Source of the DNA: Engelhardtia mirabilis
GTDB lineage: Bacteria > Planctomycetota > UBA1135 > GCA-002686595
DNA: 64,000 bases
Assembly: GCF_007748095.1 (NCBI RefSeq)
Contig: NZ_CP036287.1
Span: 2,666,001 to 2,730,000, forward strand
Reading direction: 5' to 3'
Part shown: one piece after another, positions 25,445 through 34,907 of the stretch
Layout: the number at the start of each line of letters is the position of its first letter
How positions within the stretch are numbered: the first letter of the stretch is position 1
Notes under the pieces: generated by a model
What the model was told of the DNA's origin: nothing
Seen by the model: only the letters and a program-made list of their open reading frames with translations
Databases searched by the model: none
Program-made: the position numbers and the translations under genes

Positions 25445-26314
25445 ATGACCCAATCGGATGTTGTCGTCGGTGTGATCGGAGGCTCCGGCCTCTACGAGAT
25501 GGACGGTCTCGAGGACGTGCGCGAGGTCAGCCTCGCGACGCCCTTCGGCGCACCGAGTGACGCCTACATCACGGGCACCTTCGCCGGCGTCTCGATGGCC
25601 TTCCTGCCGCGCCACGGACGCGGCCATCGCATCTCGCCGTCGGAGCTCAACTTTCGCGCGAACATCTGGGGCCTCAAGAAGCTCGGCGCGACACACATCG
25701 TGTCCGTCTCCGCCGTGGGGTCCATGCGCGAGGACATCGTGCCCGGCGAGTTCGTGGTCATCGATCAGTTCTTCGATCGGACTCGCCATCGTCCCGACAC
25801 CTTCTTCAGCGACGGGATCGTGGCGCACGTGCTGTTCGCCGACCCGGTCTGTCCCGACCTGCGTCTGTTGATGCTCGAGGCCTGTCGCGAGGCGGGGATC
25901 AAGGCCCACGACGGAGGGACCTACCTGAACATGGAGGGCCCGCAGTTCTCGACCCGCGCCGAGTCGAAGATCTACCGGCAGTGGGGGGTGGACGTGATCG
26001 GCATGACCAACCTCCAGGAGGCCAAGCTCGCGCGCGAGGCCGAGATGAGCTACGCGACCCTGGCCATGGCCACGGACTACGACTGCTGGCACGAGGGGCA
26101 CGATGACGTCACCGTCGAGGCTGTCCTGGAAGTGGCCCATCGCAACGTGGGCAACGCCAGGGCGGTCGTGAAGGCGGTCGTTCCCAAGATCGCGGCAGGT
26201 CCTCCCAGCCGCTTTGCGAATGCCCTCGAGCACGCGATCATGACCTCCAAAGAGCACATCTCGCCCGAGGTTCGTGAACGGCTCGGGCTGCTGATCGACA
26301 AGTACCTGGACTGA
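25445..26314 (+). CDS. mtnP: S-methyl-5'-thioadenosine phosphorylase
   Basis: The 289-residue protein is a trimeric-type purine nucleoside phosphorylase relative. It shows GVIGGSGLYEMDGLEDV at the N-terminus, the phosphate site LPRHGRGHRISPSE, and NMEGPQFSTRAES. The sequence GMTNLQEAKLAREAEM is followed by ATDYDCW, whose two Asp residues bind the adenine base. MtnP cleaves methylthioadenosine to adenine and methylthioribose 1-phosphate in methionine salvage. Length and motifs fit the family without anomalies. The following gene is 42 bp away in the same direction. Confidence 0.93.
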   Translation: MTQSDVVVGVIGGSGLYEMDGLEDVREVSLATPFGAPSDAYITGTFAGVSMAFLPRHGRGHRISPSELNFRANIWGLKKLGATHIVSVSAVGSMREDIVPGEFVVIDQFFDRTRHRPDTFFSDGIVAHVLFADPVCPDLRLLMLEACREAGIKAHDGGTYLNMEGPQFSTRAESKIYRQWGVDVIGMTNLQEAKLAREAEMSYATLAMATDYDCWHEGHDDVTVEAVLEVAHRNVGNARAVVKAVVPKIAAGPPSRFANALEHAIMTSKEHISPEVRERLGLLIDKYLD

Positions 26315-26356
26315 GTCTCACCCCTCGCCGCCGCTCCCCTGACCCCAGCAGCTCCC

Positions 26357-28273
26357 ATGCGACGCCCCGCGCCACTGCCCAGCGCGTTCGATACCGACGA
26401 CCGGTCGACCCTCGCCGCGGAATCCGCGCGGCACCGAGTGGTGGGATCCAAGCGCGGGGTGGCGGAGGGAAGAGCGAAGCGAGCGCTTCGGACGGCGTTA
26501 CTCACGAGCGCGGTCGCCTGCGTGGGCGGGCTGGCCCTGTGGGGTTGCCGCAACGGTCCGTCCGCGGATCTGCTCCAGCGCAGCATCGCCGAGGCCGATC
26601 AGATGCGCGAATCCGAGGAGGCCTTCGACCCGCGCGGCGCGGTCGAGGCTCCGGCGTGGCATCGGGGACCGGGCGTGGTCGTCGAGGACACGGGCCCGGC
26701 GCGCTTCGTGCCCAAGATTCACGGCGCCTTCGACCCCGACCGAGCTTTCGAACGCGTGCGTTGGATGGAGGCCCAGTACCGCGCGCCGGGCAACGATGAT
26801 TACGAGGCGGCGATGGACCGCTTGATCGAGGAGCTCGAGGCCCACGGCTTCGTTGCCGATGGCGGCTCCAGCGACGCGACTGGTCCTGGCGACTCGAAGC
26901 GGGACCGGACCCTCGAATTGCGTGTGATCGAGACTCCCGTGGACCTGCCGGCTTGGAACCCGATCTCGGGGTCCCTGACCCTGGAGGAGGCCGACGGCGA
27001 GATCCACCTGCTGCACGGCTTCGACGACGTCGCCGAGACGGACCGGACGATGTTGCCGATCAACGGGCCGGCGGGGGACGTGTCGGGTCCGATCGCCCTG
27101 AGCCTGGACGACCTGCGCCCGGGCGACGTTCTGGTGACCGAAGTGCGTCTGCCCCAGGTGGTGCGGCGGGCGGAGGCACGGGGCGCGGTGGCCGTGGTCT
27201 CCTCGTCATTGGGGAGCTACAACGTCGATCCGACCGGCGCCGACCGCCACCTGGACGCGATCCAGTACCGCCAGCTGCACACGGTTCCGGGGATTCCCGT
27301 CTGCCAGATCTCCCAGCGCTCGCTCGAGGTCATCACCGCCGCGACGGCCCGTGGAGGGGCACAGTTGCACCTGAAAGTCGAGGTGGAGTTCGCGCAGCGA
27401 CCCCTGCGGACGCTGGTCGCCGTCGTCGTCGGCCGCAGCAAGGGGAACGAAGTCATGGGTATCTCGGCTCACCTGCATGAGCCGGGCGCCAACGACAACT
27501 CCAGCGGCGTCGCGACCTTGATGGAGTGCGCCGTGCTTCTCGCCGACGGCATCAAGGACGGCAGCCTGCGCCGGCCCGACCGCTCGATCGCTTTCATCTG
27601 GGGCCACGAGTTCCAGCAGACCGCCGCCTTCCTCGACAACACGGAGCGCACGGTGGTCGCCGGGATTTCGGCCGACATGACCGGCGAATCGCTGGAGCGA
27701 ACAGGTGCCATCGCCCTGCTCGAGCGCATGCCCGATCCCGGTGCGCTGATCACCCTGCCGCCGGACGAGCACAGCGCCTGGGGCGCGGGCGACGTGACCG
27801 AGGACAAGCTCGTACCCAGCGGTCTGGCGGTGATCGCGCGCTGCGCGATGATCGACGTGGGCTTGGGCGAGGGCGGTTGGGAGTCAGCCGACCACCCATG
27901 GGAGGGTGGCAGCGACCACGACGTCTACTTGGCCGAGGGCGTCCCGGCGGTGCTCTTCTGGCACTTCACGGACTTCGCCTACCACACCAGTCTCGACCGC
28001 CTGGAGATGGTCGATCCGCTCGAGATGCGGCGCATGGGCTCGGCGATCCTCGGGACCGCCATGGCTGTCGCCGCTGCGAATCCAGGCGACCTCGACCGCT
28101 ACGTGCGGAGCGTCGAAGTCGAGCGCTCCGTGCGCGTGAAGGCGGCGCGCGAGGCCTTCGAGTTGGACACGGCGCAGCAATGGGAGAGCTGGTCGAACGG
28201 CGCTCGGTCTTGGCTGCGCCGGCTGTGCCTCGGTCTCACCGAAGACGAAGCCGAGCCGTTCATCGGTCGCTGA
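26357..28273 (+). CDS. Exported M28-family zinc peptidase with PA-like insert
   Basis: The 638-residue protein has a long basic N-terminus followed by a hydrophobic stretch ending LALWGC, probably a lipoprotein signal. About residues 200-330 form a PA-like insert (GPIALSLDDLRPGDVLV). The M28 metal site is recognisable: SAHLHEPGANDNSSG near residue 370-382, WGHEFQQTAAFLDN, and the late histidine in FTDFAYHTSLDR near 540. Such enzymes are aminopeptidases or related amidohydrolases outside the cytoplasm. The usual H-x-D start is present as H-L-H here, so one ligand may differ. The substrate is unknown. Confidence 0.83.
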   Translation: MRRPAPLPSAFDTDDRSTLAAESARHRVVGSKRGVAEGRAKRALRTALLTSAVACVGGLALWGCRNGPSADLLQRSIAEADQMRESEEAFDPRGAVEAPAWHRGPGVVVEDTGPARFVPKIHGAFDPDRAFERVRWMEAQYRAPGNDDYEAAMDRLIEELEAHGFVADGGSSDATGPGDSKRDRTLELRVIETPVDLPAWNPISGSLTLEEADGEIHLLHGFDDVAETDRTMLPINGPAGDVSGPIALSLDDLRPGDVLVTEVRLPQVVRRAEARGAVAVVSSSLGSYNVDPTGADRHLDAIQYRQLHTVPGIPVCQISQRSLEVITAATARGGAQLHLKVEVEFAQRPLRTLVAVVVGRSKGNEVMGISAHLHEPGANDNSSGVATLMECAVLLADGIKDGSLRRPDRSIAFIWGHEFQQTAAFLDNTERTVVAGISADMTGESLERTGAIALLERMPDPGALITLPPDEHSAWGAGDVTEDKLVPSGLAVIARCAMIDVGLGEGGWESADHPWEGGSDHDVYLAEGVPAVLFWHFTDFAYHTSLDRLEMVDPLEMRRMGSAILGTAMAVAAANPGDLDRYVRSVEVERSVRVKAAREAFELDTAQQWESWSNGARSWLRRLCLGLTEDEAEPFIGR

Positions 28274-28322
28274 AGGGCCGCTTGACGGCTGACTTCGGCG
28301 TTATCCCACCCCGGGTGCGCGC

Positions 28323-29255
28323 TCAGCGTTCGGGGCGCTTGCCGCCGAGGGCTGCGTCGAGTTCGGCGCTGCTCAAGGCGCCGTCGCCGTCCAGGTCGAG
28401 GCTGGCGACGACCGTCGCAGGCCGCACGGGCAGGGTCATCGGGAACTCGAGGGCGGTCAGGTCCTCGACGGTGATGCCGCCGTCGCGGTCGAGGTCCAGT
28501 CGCGTGAACGGCGGCACGGGGCCGGCGATGCGCGGCGGCATGGGCACCTCGCCGAGCCCCGCAGGACGCGAAATGGGGGTGCCGAAGAGGCCTTCGAGGG
28601 TCGTCGCCTCGGCGCCGAAGAGGTGCACCGGCGACGAGCGCAGGGTGTCCAGCAGCGTGGTCAGGAACCCGATCTCGTTGAGTTCGAGCCTTTGGGACGA
28701 GTCCGCGTCGAGCTGGCTCAGTGCCAGGGCGGGATCGATCTCGGGCACGTCGTAGTCGTCGAGCAGTCGAGTCAGCTCCGCCAGGTCGAGGGCACCATTG
28801 AGATCGGTGTCGTAGGCGTTGCGCAGTTGGTCCGTGCCCCGCGCCGGTGCGGCCACCGCTTCAGCGGGGGGGACCGGGGGCTGGAAGGCGCCCACGCGCT
28901 CGATCGCGGCCCTGTAGCGAGCTCCGAACTCCGCCTGACTGACGCGGCCATCGGAGTCGGTGTCATACCGACCGAACTCGTCGCGATCGAGCAGCAGGGC
29001 CTGCTCCGCCTCGCGGAAAGAGATCCAGCCGTTGGAGTCGTAGTCGGCGGTGCTGAAGTACTCGCGCTCTTGCACGGTCTGCACCGCGTCCGGGGCGGGG
29101 GCCGACTCGGCGGCAGTCGGTTCTTGCCCGGCCCCGGTAGCACCCCGGCCAGCTTGAGCCGCAGTCACGCTCCGAGCCAGAGGCAGGGCCGAGGCGAGGG
29201 CGCCGCCCGCACCGAGGGTGCAAGCGATCGCGATGGAAATCCCGGGTCGACGCAT
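28323..29255 (-). CDS. Secreted protein with six EF-hand loops
   Basis: The 310-residue protein starts with a signal peptide (ISIAIACTLGAGGALASALP). It contains six calcium-loop sequences: DYDSNGWISFRE, DTDSDGRVSQAE, DTDLNGALDLAE, DADSSQRLELNE, DLDRDGGITVED and DLDGDGALSSAE. The fourth is weaker, with Ser-Gln where Gly is usual. EF-hand proteins are frequent in planctomycete secretomes and may link calcium to envelope or cell-cell structure. The gene is convergent with the M28 peptidase, 49 bp apart. Confidence 0.85.
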   Translation of the reverse strand: MRRPGISIAIACTLGAGGALASALPLARSVTAAQAGRGATGAGQEPTAAESAPAPDAVQTVQEREYFSTADYDSNGWISFREAEQALLLDRDEFGRYDTDSDGRVSQAEFGARYRAAIERVGAFQPPVPPAEAVAAPARGTDQLRNAYDTDLNGALDLAELTRLLDDYDVPEIDPALALSQLDADSSQRLELNEIGFLTTLLDTLRSSPVHLFGAEATTLEGLFGTPISRPAGLGEVPMPPRIAGPVPPFTRLDLDRDGGITVEDLTALEFPMTLPVRPATVVASLDLDGDGALSSAELDAALGGKRPER

Positions 29256-29435
29256 GCCCCCTAGACTACCCGCACGGGTCGAACGATCGCAGGCCCTGCA
29301 CGCAGTGCCGATCGGAGTGACCGGCTGGTGACGGCCGATCCGGAGTCGGTCGCTGGAGCCTCCGCCCCACGGGCTCTCCTCGGCTGCTGTGGTGCCCCGT
29401 TGCCCGCCCGTCCTCTGCGGGGACGAGTCGGTGGG

Positions 29436-31292
29436 TTAGCGGGGGCCGGGCCGGCCCCGTGCGGCTCGGGGTTTGGACCCGCCCTCGTCAGCGCCGGGTC
29501 TCGGCCCCGGGGAACGGCCCGAGCCCCGTCCCCGGCGCGGCAAGAGAGCCAGCTCGAGAACCTCGTCGATGCGGCTCACTAGGTGGATCACCAGGGGCTC
29601 GCGAACTTCGCTGGGCAGCCGCATCAGCTCCTCGGCATTGCGACGGGGAACGACGACCTCACGCACCCCGGCCCGCGCAGCGGCCAAGAGCTTCTCGCGC
29701 AGGCCGCCGACGGGCAGGACCGCACCGTGCAGTGAGACCTCGCCCGTCAGCGCCAGGTCGTGCCTCGCAGCGCGCCGCGACAGCAGCGAGTACAGCGCCA
29801 CGACGATCGCCGCCCCGGCGGAGGGTCCGTCCTTGGGGATCGCGCTGGCGGGGAAGTGCAGGTGCAGGTCAAGTTCGTCGAGATGGTTGGCGGCGAGTTT
29901 CAGTGAGCCGAGGCGCGTGCGGCCCCAGGAGAGCGCCGTCTGGAAGGACTCGCGCATGACCTCGCCCACTTGACCCGTCAGGATCGTGCGACCGCTGCCC
30001 GGCATGGCCAATGCCTCGATCGGCAGCAGCGCCCCGCCCGTGGACGTGTAAGCCAGACCGAGCGCCACGCCGATGCGCGGACGTCGCGCGCGCACCTCGC
30101 TCTCGACCAAGGCCGGGCCGAGCAGGGTGCGCACGTCGCTGCGTCGCACGCGCAAGCCGCTGCCGCCGCGCAGGACCTCGGCCGCGGCCTTGCGCGCGAG
30201 CGTGTCCAGCCTGCGTCCGAGTTGGCGTACCCCGGCCTCCTCGGTGTGCTCTCGGATGATCGCGCGCACCGCTGCCGGCGTCGGCGTCAAGGACGGCGCG
30301 TCGATCCCCGCCCGCGAGCGGGCGCGCGGCAAGAGGTGTCGACGTGCGATTTCGACCTTGGCGCGCTCTGTGTAGCCCCAGAACTCGATCACGTCGAAGC
30401 GGTCGATCAGGGCCTCGGGCATCTCCTCGTGATCGTTGGCGGTCGCGATCAAGAGGCAGCGCGAGAGGTCGAAGGGCAAACCCAGGTACTGGTCGAGGAA
30501 CTCGCTGCGAAGGTCGGAGTCCAACAGTTCGAGCAACGGTCCCCCGGCGTCGCCGCCCCCGCCCAACTGCAGCTTGTCGAGCTCGTCGAGCAAGATCACG
30601 GCGTCGGCCCGCCCCGCGCGGCGCAGGCCCTCGAGGATCGCGCCCGGGAAAGCGCCTTCTTGTCGGTGGCTGACGCCGCCGAGCTGGTAGTCGTCGGTCA
30701 TGGCGCCCGTCGCGAGGTTGACGAAGGGTCGCTCCATGGCGCGGGCCAGGGCCCGGGCGAGGCTCGACTTGCCCGTGCCGGGCGGCCCCACGAACAAGAG
30801 GGCGTCCCCGCGGCCAGTGCCGCCCAGCTTGGCCACGGCCAGGGACTCGAGCACGCGCTGAACGACCTCGTCGCAGCCGGCGTGGGTCTCGGCCAGGTGT
30901 CCGGCGATGCGGTCGAGATCGGGCAGGTCGCGCCCCTCCGGTGTCCCCGTCGAGCCGTCGCCAGGGCCTCCCGGCCAAGGCAGGGAGAGGACCCAGTCGA
31001 TCCAACCGATCAAGCGGCCCGCTGTGGCCGAGGTGGGAGGCAGGTCGGCGAGTTGGGCGAGCTCTCGGGAGAGGGCGGCACGGTGCCCGGAGGGCAGGTT
31101 GCAGGACGCCAGGCGCTCCTGCAGGTGGTCGGTCAGCCTCGCCCCCGTATCGACCCTCGAACCACGCTTCGACCGATCTAGAACCCCCTCTAGGGGGCCC
31201 AGGGGCAGAAGTTGGCTGTCGTCTTCGAGTCGGTCGCTCATTGGAGAGGGGTCCTCGCTCGGCCTCGGGGACGCTCGCTGGACCTGATCCAT
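29436..31292 (-). CDS. Short Lon-type ATP-dependent protease lacking the N-terminal LAN domain
   Basis: The 618-residue protein has Walker A GPPGTGKSS (169-177), Walker B ILLDELDKL and the S16 protease dyad: Ser491 in KDGPSAGAA and Lys534 in GLREK. Classical LonA has ~780-800 residues; this lacks the substrate-recognising N-terminal domain, and only ~140 unrelated residues precede the AAA+ module. It is not membrane-anchored like LonB, as no transmembrane segment interrupts the ATPase. The C-terminus is an Arg/Gly/Pro-rich tail (RRGRGSGRSPGPRPG). An alternative start at 31241 would remove 17 residues. It should degrade selected proteins with a non-standard recognition mode. Confidence 0.88.
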   Translation of the reverse strand: MDQVQRASPRPSEDPSPMSDRLEDDSQLLPLGPLEGVLDRSKRGSRVDTGARLTDHLQERLASCNLPSGHRAALSRELAQLADLPPTSATAGRLIGWIDWVLSLPWPGGPGDGSTGTPEGRDLPDLDRIAGHLAETHAGCDEVVQRVLESLAVAKLGGTGRGDALLFVGPPGTGKSSLARALARAMERPFVNLATGAMTDDYQLGGVSHRQEGAFPGAILEGLRRAGRADAVILLDELDKLQLGGGGDAGGPLLELLDSDLRSEFLDQYLGLPFDLSRCLLIATANDHEEMPEALIDRFDVIEFWGYTERAKVEIARRHLLPRARSRAGIDAPSLTPTPAAVRAIIREHTEEAGVRQLGRRLDTLARKAAAEVLRGGSGLRVRRSDVRTLLGPALVESEVRARRPRIGVALGLAYTSTGGALLPIEALAMPGSGRTILTGQVGEVMRESFQTALSWGRTRLGSLKLAANHLDELDLHLHFPASAIPKDGPSAGAAIVVALYSLLSRRAARHDLALTGEVSLHGAVLPVGGLREKLLAAARAGVREVVVPRRNAEELMRLPSEVREPLVIHLVSRIDEVLELALLPRRGRGSGRSPGPRPGADEGGSKPRAARGRPGPR

Positions 31293-31798
31293 GGTGCGCG
31301 GTTGGCGCCCCTGGAAGGGTCCGAACGGGGGAAGCCCGAGCAGCGTTAGGACCGCCTTCAGTATCGACCGGTTACAGACCTCGGGCGGGATCGAGCACCA
31401 AACGGCGCGTCCTTGCGTTCAGACCTGGGTCCGGACGATGCGCCAATCCTCGAAGGTCCAACGGGTTGGGGTCGAGGACCTGGCCGGGGTCTCCGGCGTC
31501 GACCTGGCGCAGGACTCCCGGCTGGGTTTGGGCCCACCCCTCCGGCTCCGTCAACCGGGTGCCGTCCTGGGCGGCACTGGCGGCACTGGCGGCACTGGCG
31601 GCACTGGCGGCACTGGCGGCACTGGCGGCACTGGCGGCCCGCGCCCGGCCCACGGCGCGGCGTCCGCCAGGCCCCGCAGCGCGGTCGCACGGCGCACTCG
31701 AAATCCGATCCGCTGGGGCCCCGAGGCCGAGTCGGCCGAACCACGCGAGGGGACCCGGCCGCGGCCCGCCGGGCGCCCGCCCTGGCCCCGCGCAGCGG
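31293..31798. repeat. Gene-free region with seven 9-bp tandem repeats
   Basis: Seven perfect copies of GGCGGCACT occupy 31570-31632, followed by a partial copy. The 506-bp region is the leader side of the short lon gene and the 3' side of the DegT gene. Frames through the repeats translate as GTG-, HWR- or AAS-type monotony with no flanking domain, so I regard it as non-coding. Copy number could be phase- or strain-variable and might affect lon expression. Confidence 0.7.
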
Positions 31799-32947
31799 TC
31801 AGCCCGCGGCCGTGAGGACCGCTTCGGCCACCCGATCGACGTCCCCGGGCTCCAGGAAGGGATGGATCGGCAGGCACAGGACCTCCCGCGCCAACTGCTC
31901 GGCGCCGGGGAAGTCCCCGGGACCGTAGCCCCAGTCCTTGGCCGCCTCCTGGACGTGGACGCAGCGGGGGTAGTGGACCGCCGCCGAGATGCCCTGGGCG
32001 GCGAGGGCCGCTTGCACCCGGTCGCGCGCGCCGTCCTCCCCGAGGATGCGGACCGCGAACTGGTGGAAGGCGTGGGTCGTGCCGGGCTCCACCCGCAGGG
32101 CCGAGACCGTCTGACTGCCTTCGAAGGCCGAGTGGTAGCGGGCGGCGTGCTCGCGACGCCGGGCGTTCCAGGCGTCCAGGTGGGGCAGCTTCACGCGCAG
32201 CACCGCCGCCTGCATCGCTTGCAGGCGCGAGTTGGTCCCGACGCGCCCGTGCATGTACTTTGCCACGCTGCCGTGGTCGCGGATCTGCGACGTGTCGCAG
32301 GCCACCTCACCGCTCTGGGTCAACACCATGCCGCCCTCGCCGGCAGCGCCCAGGTTCTTGGTGGGGTAGAAGGAGAAGGCCGCCGCGTGTCCGTGGACTC
32401 CGCAGCGCCATTCGTTTCCGTCGGCGTCCGTGCGACCGGCACCGTGGGCCTGGGCGCCGTCCTCCAGTACCCAGAGACCCTTCGGATCGGTGATCGCCCG
32501 CAGGGCCGGGATATCGACCAGCGCGCCGTAGAGGTGGACCGGGACCACGCCCACGGTCTGGTCGTCCAAGGCGGCCGCGACCTGGTCGAGACGCATCAGC
32601 GCCGTGTCCGGGTCCACGTCCACGAAGGTCGGCCGCGCGCCGGACCAGGCGATCGCGCCGGCCGAGGCGAAGAACGTGAACGGCGTGGTCAACACCTTGG
32701 CCCCGATCTCGAGACCCAGTGCGCGCATGGCGACCACCAGGGCGTCGGTGCCCGAAGACACGCCGACGCCGTGGGCAGCGCCCTGGTAGGCGGCGAACTC
32801 GCGTTCGAACGCTTGGACCTCGGGCCCCAGGACGTAGACCCCCGAGGCGAGCACGCGCTCGAGGGCTTCGATCAGGGCCGTTCCACATTGGGCGCGTTCC
32901 GCGACCAGGTCGAGGGGAGCGATGGGGCGGGGTTTCGTGGTGGTCAC
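31799..32947 (-). CDS. DegT/DnrJ/EryC1/StrS-type PLP aminotransferase
   Basis: The 382-residue product shows the sugar aminotransferase pattern: SSGTDAL (64-70), the LEDGAQAHGA segment that contacts PLP, and Lys197 in FSFYPTKNLG, which forms the Schiff base. These enzymes aminate nucleotide-linked keto sugars for cell-surface glycans. It starts 39 bp after the symporter gene on the same strand, so they may be co-transcribed, though no functional link is obvious. No other nucleotide-sugar gene is adjacent. Confidence 0.9.
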   Translation of the reverse strand: MTTTKPRPIAPLDLVAERAQCGTALIEALERVLASGVYVLGPEVQAFEREFAAYQGAAHGVGVSSGTDALVVAMRALGLEIGAKVLTTPFTFFASAGAIAWSGARPTFVDVDPDTALMRLDQVAAALDDQTVGVVPVHLYGALVDIPALRAITDPKGLWVLEDGAQAHGAGRTDADGNEWRCGVHGHAAAFSFYPTKNLGAAGEGGMVLTQSGEVACDTSQIRDHGSVAKYMHGRVGTNSRLQAMQAAVLRVKLPHLDAWNARRREHAARYHSAFEGSQTVSALRVEPGTTHAFHQFAVRILGEDGARDRVQAALAAQGISAAVHYPRCVHVQEAAKDWGYGPGDFPGAEQLAREVLCLPIHPFLEPGDVDRVAEAVLTAAG

Positions 32948-32986
32948 GGGAGTATGGGCGTTGCTGTGGGGGGCGCGGCGCGGCGC

Positions 32987-34639
32987 TTACTTGTAGGTGG
33001 GCATGTCGCCCGAGCGGAACAGCTTCCAGTAGTCGTCCAGGTCCGCCTTCACGCCCCCCGCCAGGAAGTAGATCCCGAAGATGTTCGGGATACACATGGC
33101 CATGATCATGGTGTCGCCGAAGGCGAGCATGTTGGTGGCGGAGAGGATCGAACCGAGAAAGGTGAAGGCCAGGAAGATCAGCTTGTAGACGATCGAGCTG
33201 CCCTCGCCGAACAGGTACGACCAGCAGCGCTCGCCGTAGTAGGACCACGAAATCATGGTCGAGAAGGCGAACAGCGCCACGGCGATCGCGAGCACGTACT
33301 TGAAGCCGGGGATGACCTGGTTCATCGCGGCCGAGGTCAGGGCGGCGCCGTTGTTGCCGTCGACGAAGTGGGCGTACTCCGGGTTCTCGTAGGCGCCGGT
33401 GATGACGATCACCAGGGCCGTCATCGTGCAGACCACGACCGTGTCGATGAAGGGCTCGAGCAGCGCGACGATGCCCTCGCGCACGGCGTAGGGCGTCTGG
33501 GCGGCGGAGTGGGCGATGGCCGCGGAGCCGACGCCGGCCTCGTTCGAGAAGGCCGCGCGCTGGAACCCGACGACCAGCACGCCGACGAAACCGCCCCAGG
33601 TCGCACCGGGGTTGAAGGCGCCCTCGATGATCTTCATGAAGGCCGTGGGGATCTCGCTGAAGTTGACCACGAGGATCGTCAGGGCCGCGAGCACGTAGAC
33701 CCCGCACATGGTCGGGACGATCTTCTCGGCCACGTTGGCGATGCGTCGGATGCCGCCGACGATCACCAGACCCACGGCGAAGGTCATGACCGCGCCGTAG
33801 ACCCAGCTGTTGTCCGCCAGGAAGGGGATCGTGGCGCCGATCGCGCCCAGGCTCTGGTTGACCTGGAAGCTGTTGCCACCGGCGATCGAGCCCCCGATGC
33901 AGAGCACCGCGAAGAGCACCGCGAGGGGGGCGCCGAGCGTCCCCAGACCCCTCTCGCGCAGGCCGCGCGAGAGGTAGTACATGGCGCCGCCCATCACGTG
34001 CCCGTCCTCGCGCACCTCCCGGTACTTCTGGCCCAGGGTGCACTCGACGAACTTGGAGCTCATGCCGAGGAGACCGGCGCAGATCATCCAGAAGGTCGCG
34101 CCCGGGCCGCCGATGCTGACCGCGATCGCGACCCCCGCGATGTTGCCCAGACCGACCGTCGCCGATAGCGCCGCCGAGAGGGCCTGGAAGTGGGTCACCT
34201 CACCCTCGGCCTGGTGGTTCGGGTCGGTGTACTTGCCGCGCACGACGTCGATGGCGTGCTTGAACCCGCGCAGGTTGATGAAACCCATGCGGATGGTGAA
34301 GAACGTCGCCCCGATGATCAGCCAGACCACGGCGAAGGGCACCGTGCGGGGCGACCCGTCGGCCTTTGTCCCGATGAACGGGAGTGGGTAGAAGACCAGG
34401 TTCTCCAGCGCGCCGTTGATCCCACCGAAGGTGTCGTCGAGGGCCTGCTGCCAGGCCGGCAGCTCCCGGACGACGGGATTCTCGATCGCGTCGCCCGCGC
34501 CGTCGACCATCTCGGCCGCCCCCTGGGGCGGGGGAGACTCGCTCTCCTGGGCCGACGCGGGGGCGTGGAGCAGGGCACCGGCGCAGAGGCCAACCAGGAG
34601 GAGCTGGGCGAGGAACGAGCTGAAGTTGCGTCGGCGCAT
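32987..34639 (-). CDS. Sodium/alanine symporter family (AGCS) transporter
   Basis: From ATG 34639 the product is 550 residues. Unusually, the N-terminus carries a cleavable-looking signal peptide (FLAQLLLVGLCAGALLHAPASAQ) and a ~60-residue acidic linker before the first AGCS helix. The family core is clear: ATFFTIRMGFINLRGFKHA, ALSATVGLGNIAGVAIAV, GGPGATFWM and FQRAAFSNEAGVGSAAIAHS. AGCS proteins import alanine or glycine with sodium. The exported N-terminal extension is atypical for the family. The divergent 34640-34907 region separates it from the VCBS gene. Confidence 0.9.
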   Translation of the reverse strand: MRRRNFSSFLAQLLLVGLCAGALLHAPASAQESESPPPQGAAEMVDGAGDAIENPVVRELPAWQQALDDTFGGINGALENLVFYPLPFIGTKADGSPRTVPFAVVWLIIGATFFTIRMGFINLRGFKHAIDVVRGKYTDPNHQAEGEVTHFQALSAALSATVGLGNIAGVAIAVSIGGPGATFWMICAGLLGMSSKFVECTLGQKYREVREDGHVMGGAMYYLSRGLRERGLGTLGAPLAVLFAVLCIGGSIAGGNSFQVNQSLGAIGATIPFLADNSWVYGAVMTFAVGLVIVGGIRRIANVAEKIVPTMCGVYVLAALTILVVNFSEIPTAFMKIIEGAFNPGATWGGFVGVLVVGFQRAAFSNEAGVGSAAIAHSAAQTPYAVREGIVALLEPFIDTVVVCTMTALVIVITGAYENPEYAHFVDGNNGAALTSAAMNQVIPGFKYVLAIAVALFAFSTMISWSYYGERCWSYLFGEGSSIVYKLIFLAFTFLGSILSATNMLAFGDTMIMAMCIPNIFGIYFLAGGVKADLDDYWKLFRSGDMPTYK

Positions 34640-34907
34640 GGGATGGGGCAGGGGGTCCGAGGTCGCGAGATCGTGCCAAGGGGGCCCGGCCGGTGCCAGG
34701 ACGGCCCTTCCAACCGGCCTGGTCGTGCGGTTTGGCCCGACCTCCAGCGGGAGTCGAGAGTTGCGGAGACCCCTCGAGAGAGCGCTCCTTTCGCGACCCG
34801 CTTCCGAGTCGCCGGATAGGATAAAGCGGCTACCTATTGACCGGACCCCCCCCTCGACCCGGCATTCGCCCCACCTCGCGGCCTCGTCCGTACCTGCTCC
34901 AACAGCC

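Noticed and set aside
31291..31815. A Gly-Thr repeat protein encoded over the 9-bp satellite
   Set aside because: No signal, domain or ribosome site flanks the repeat, and the flanking translation is random.
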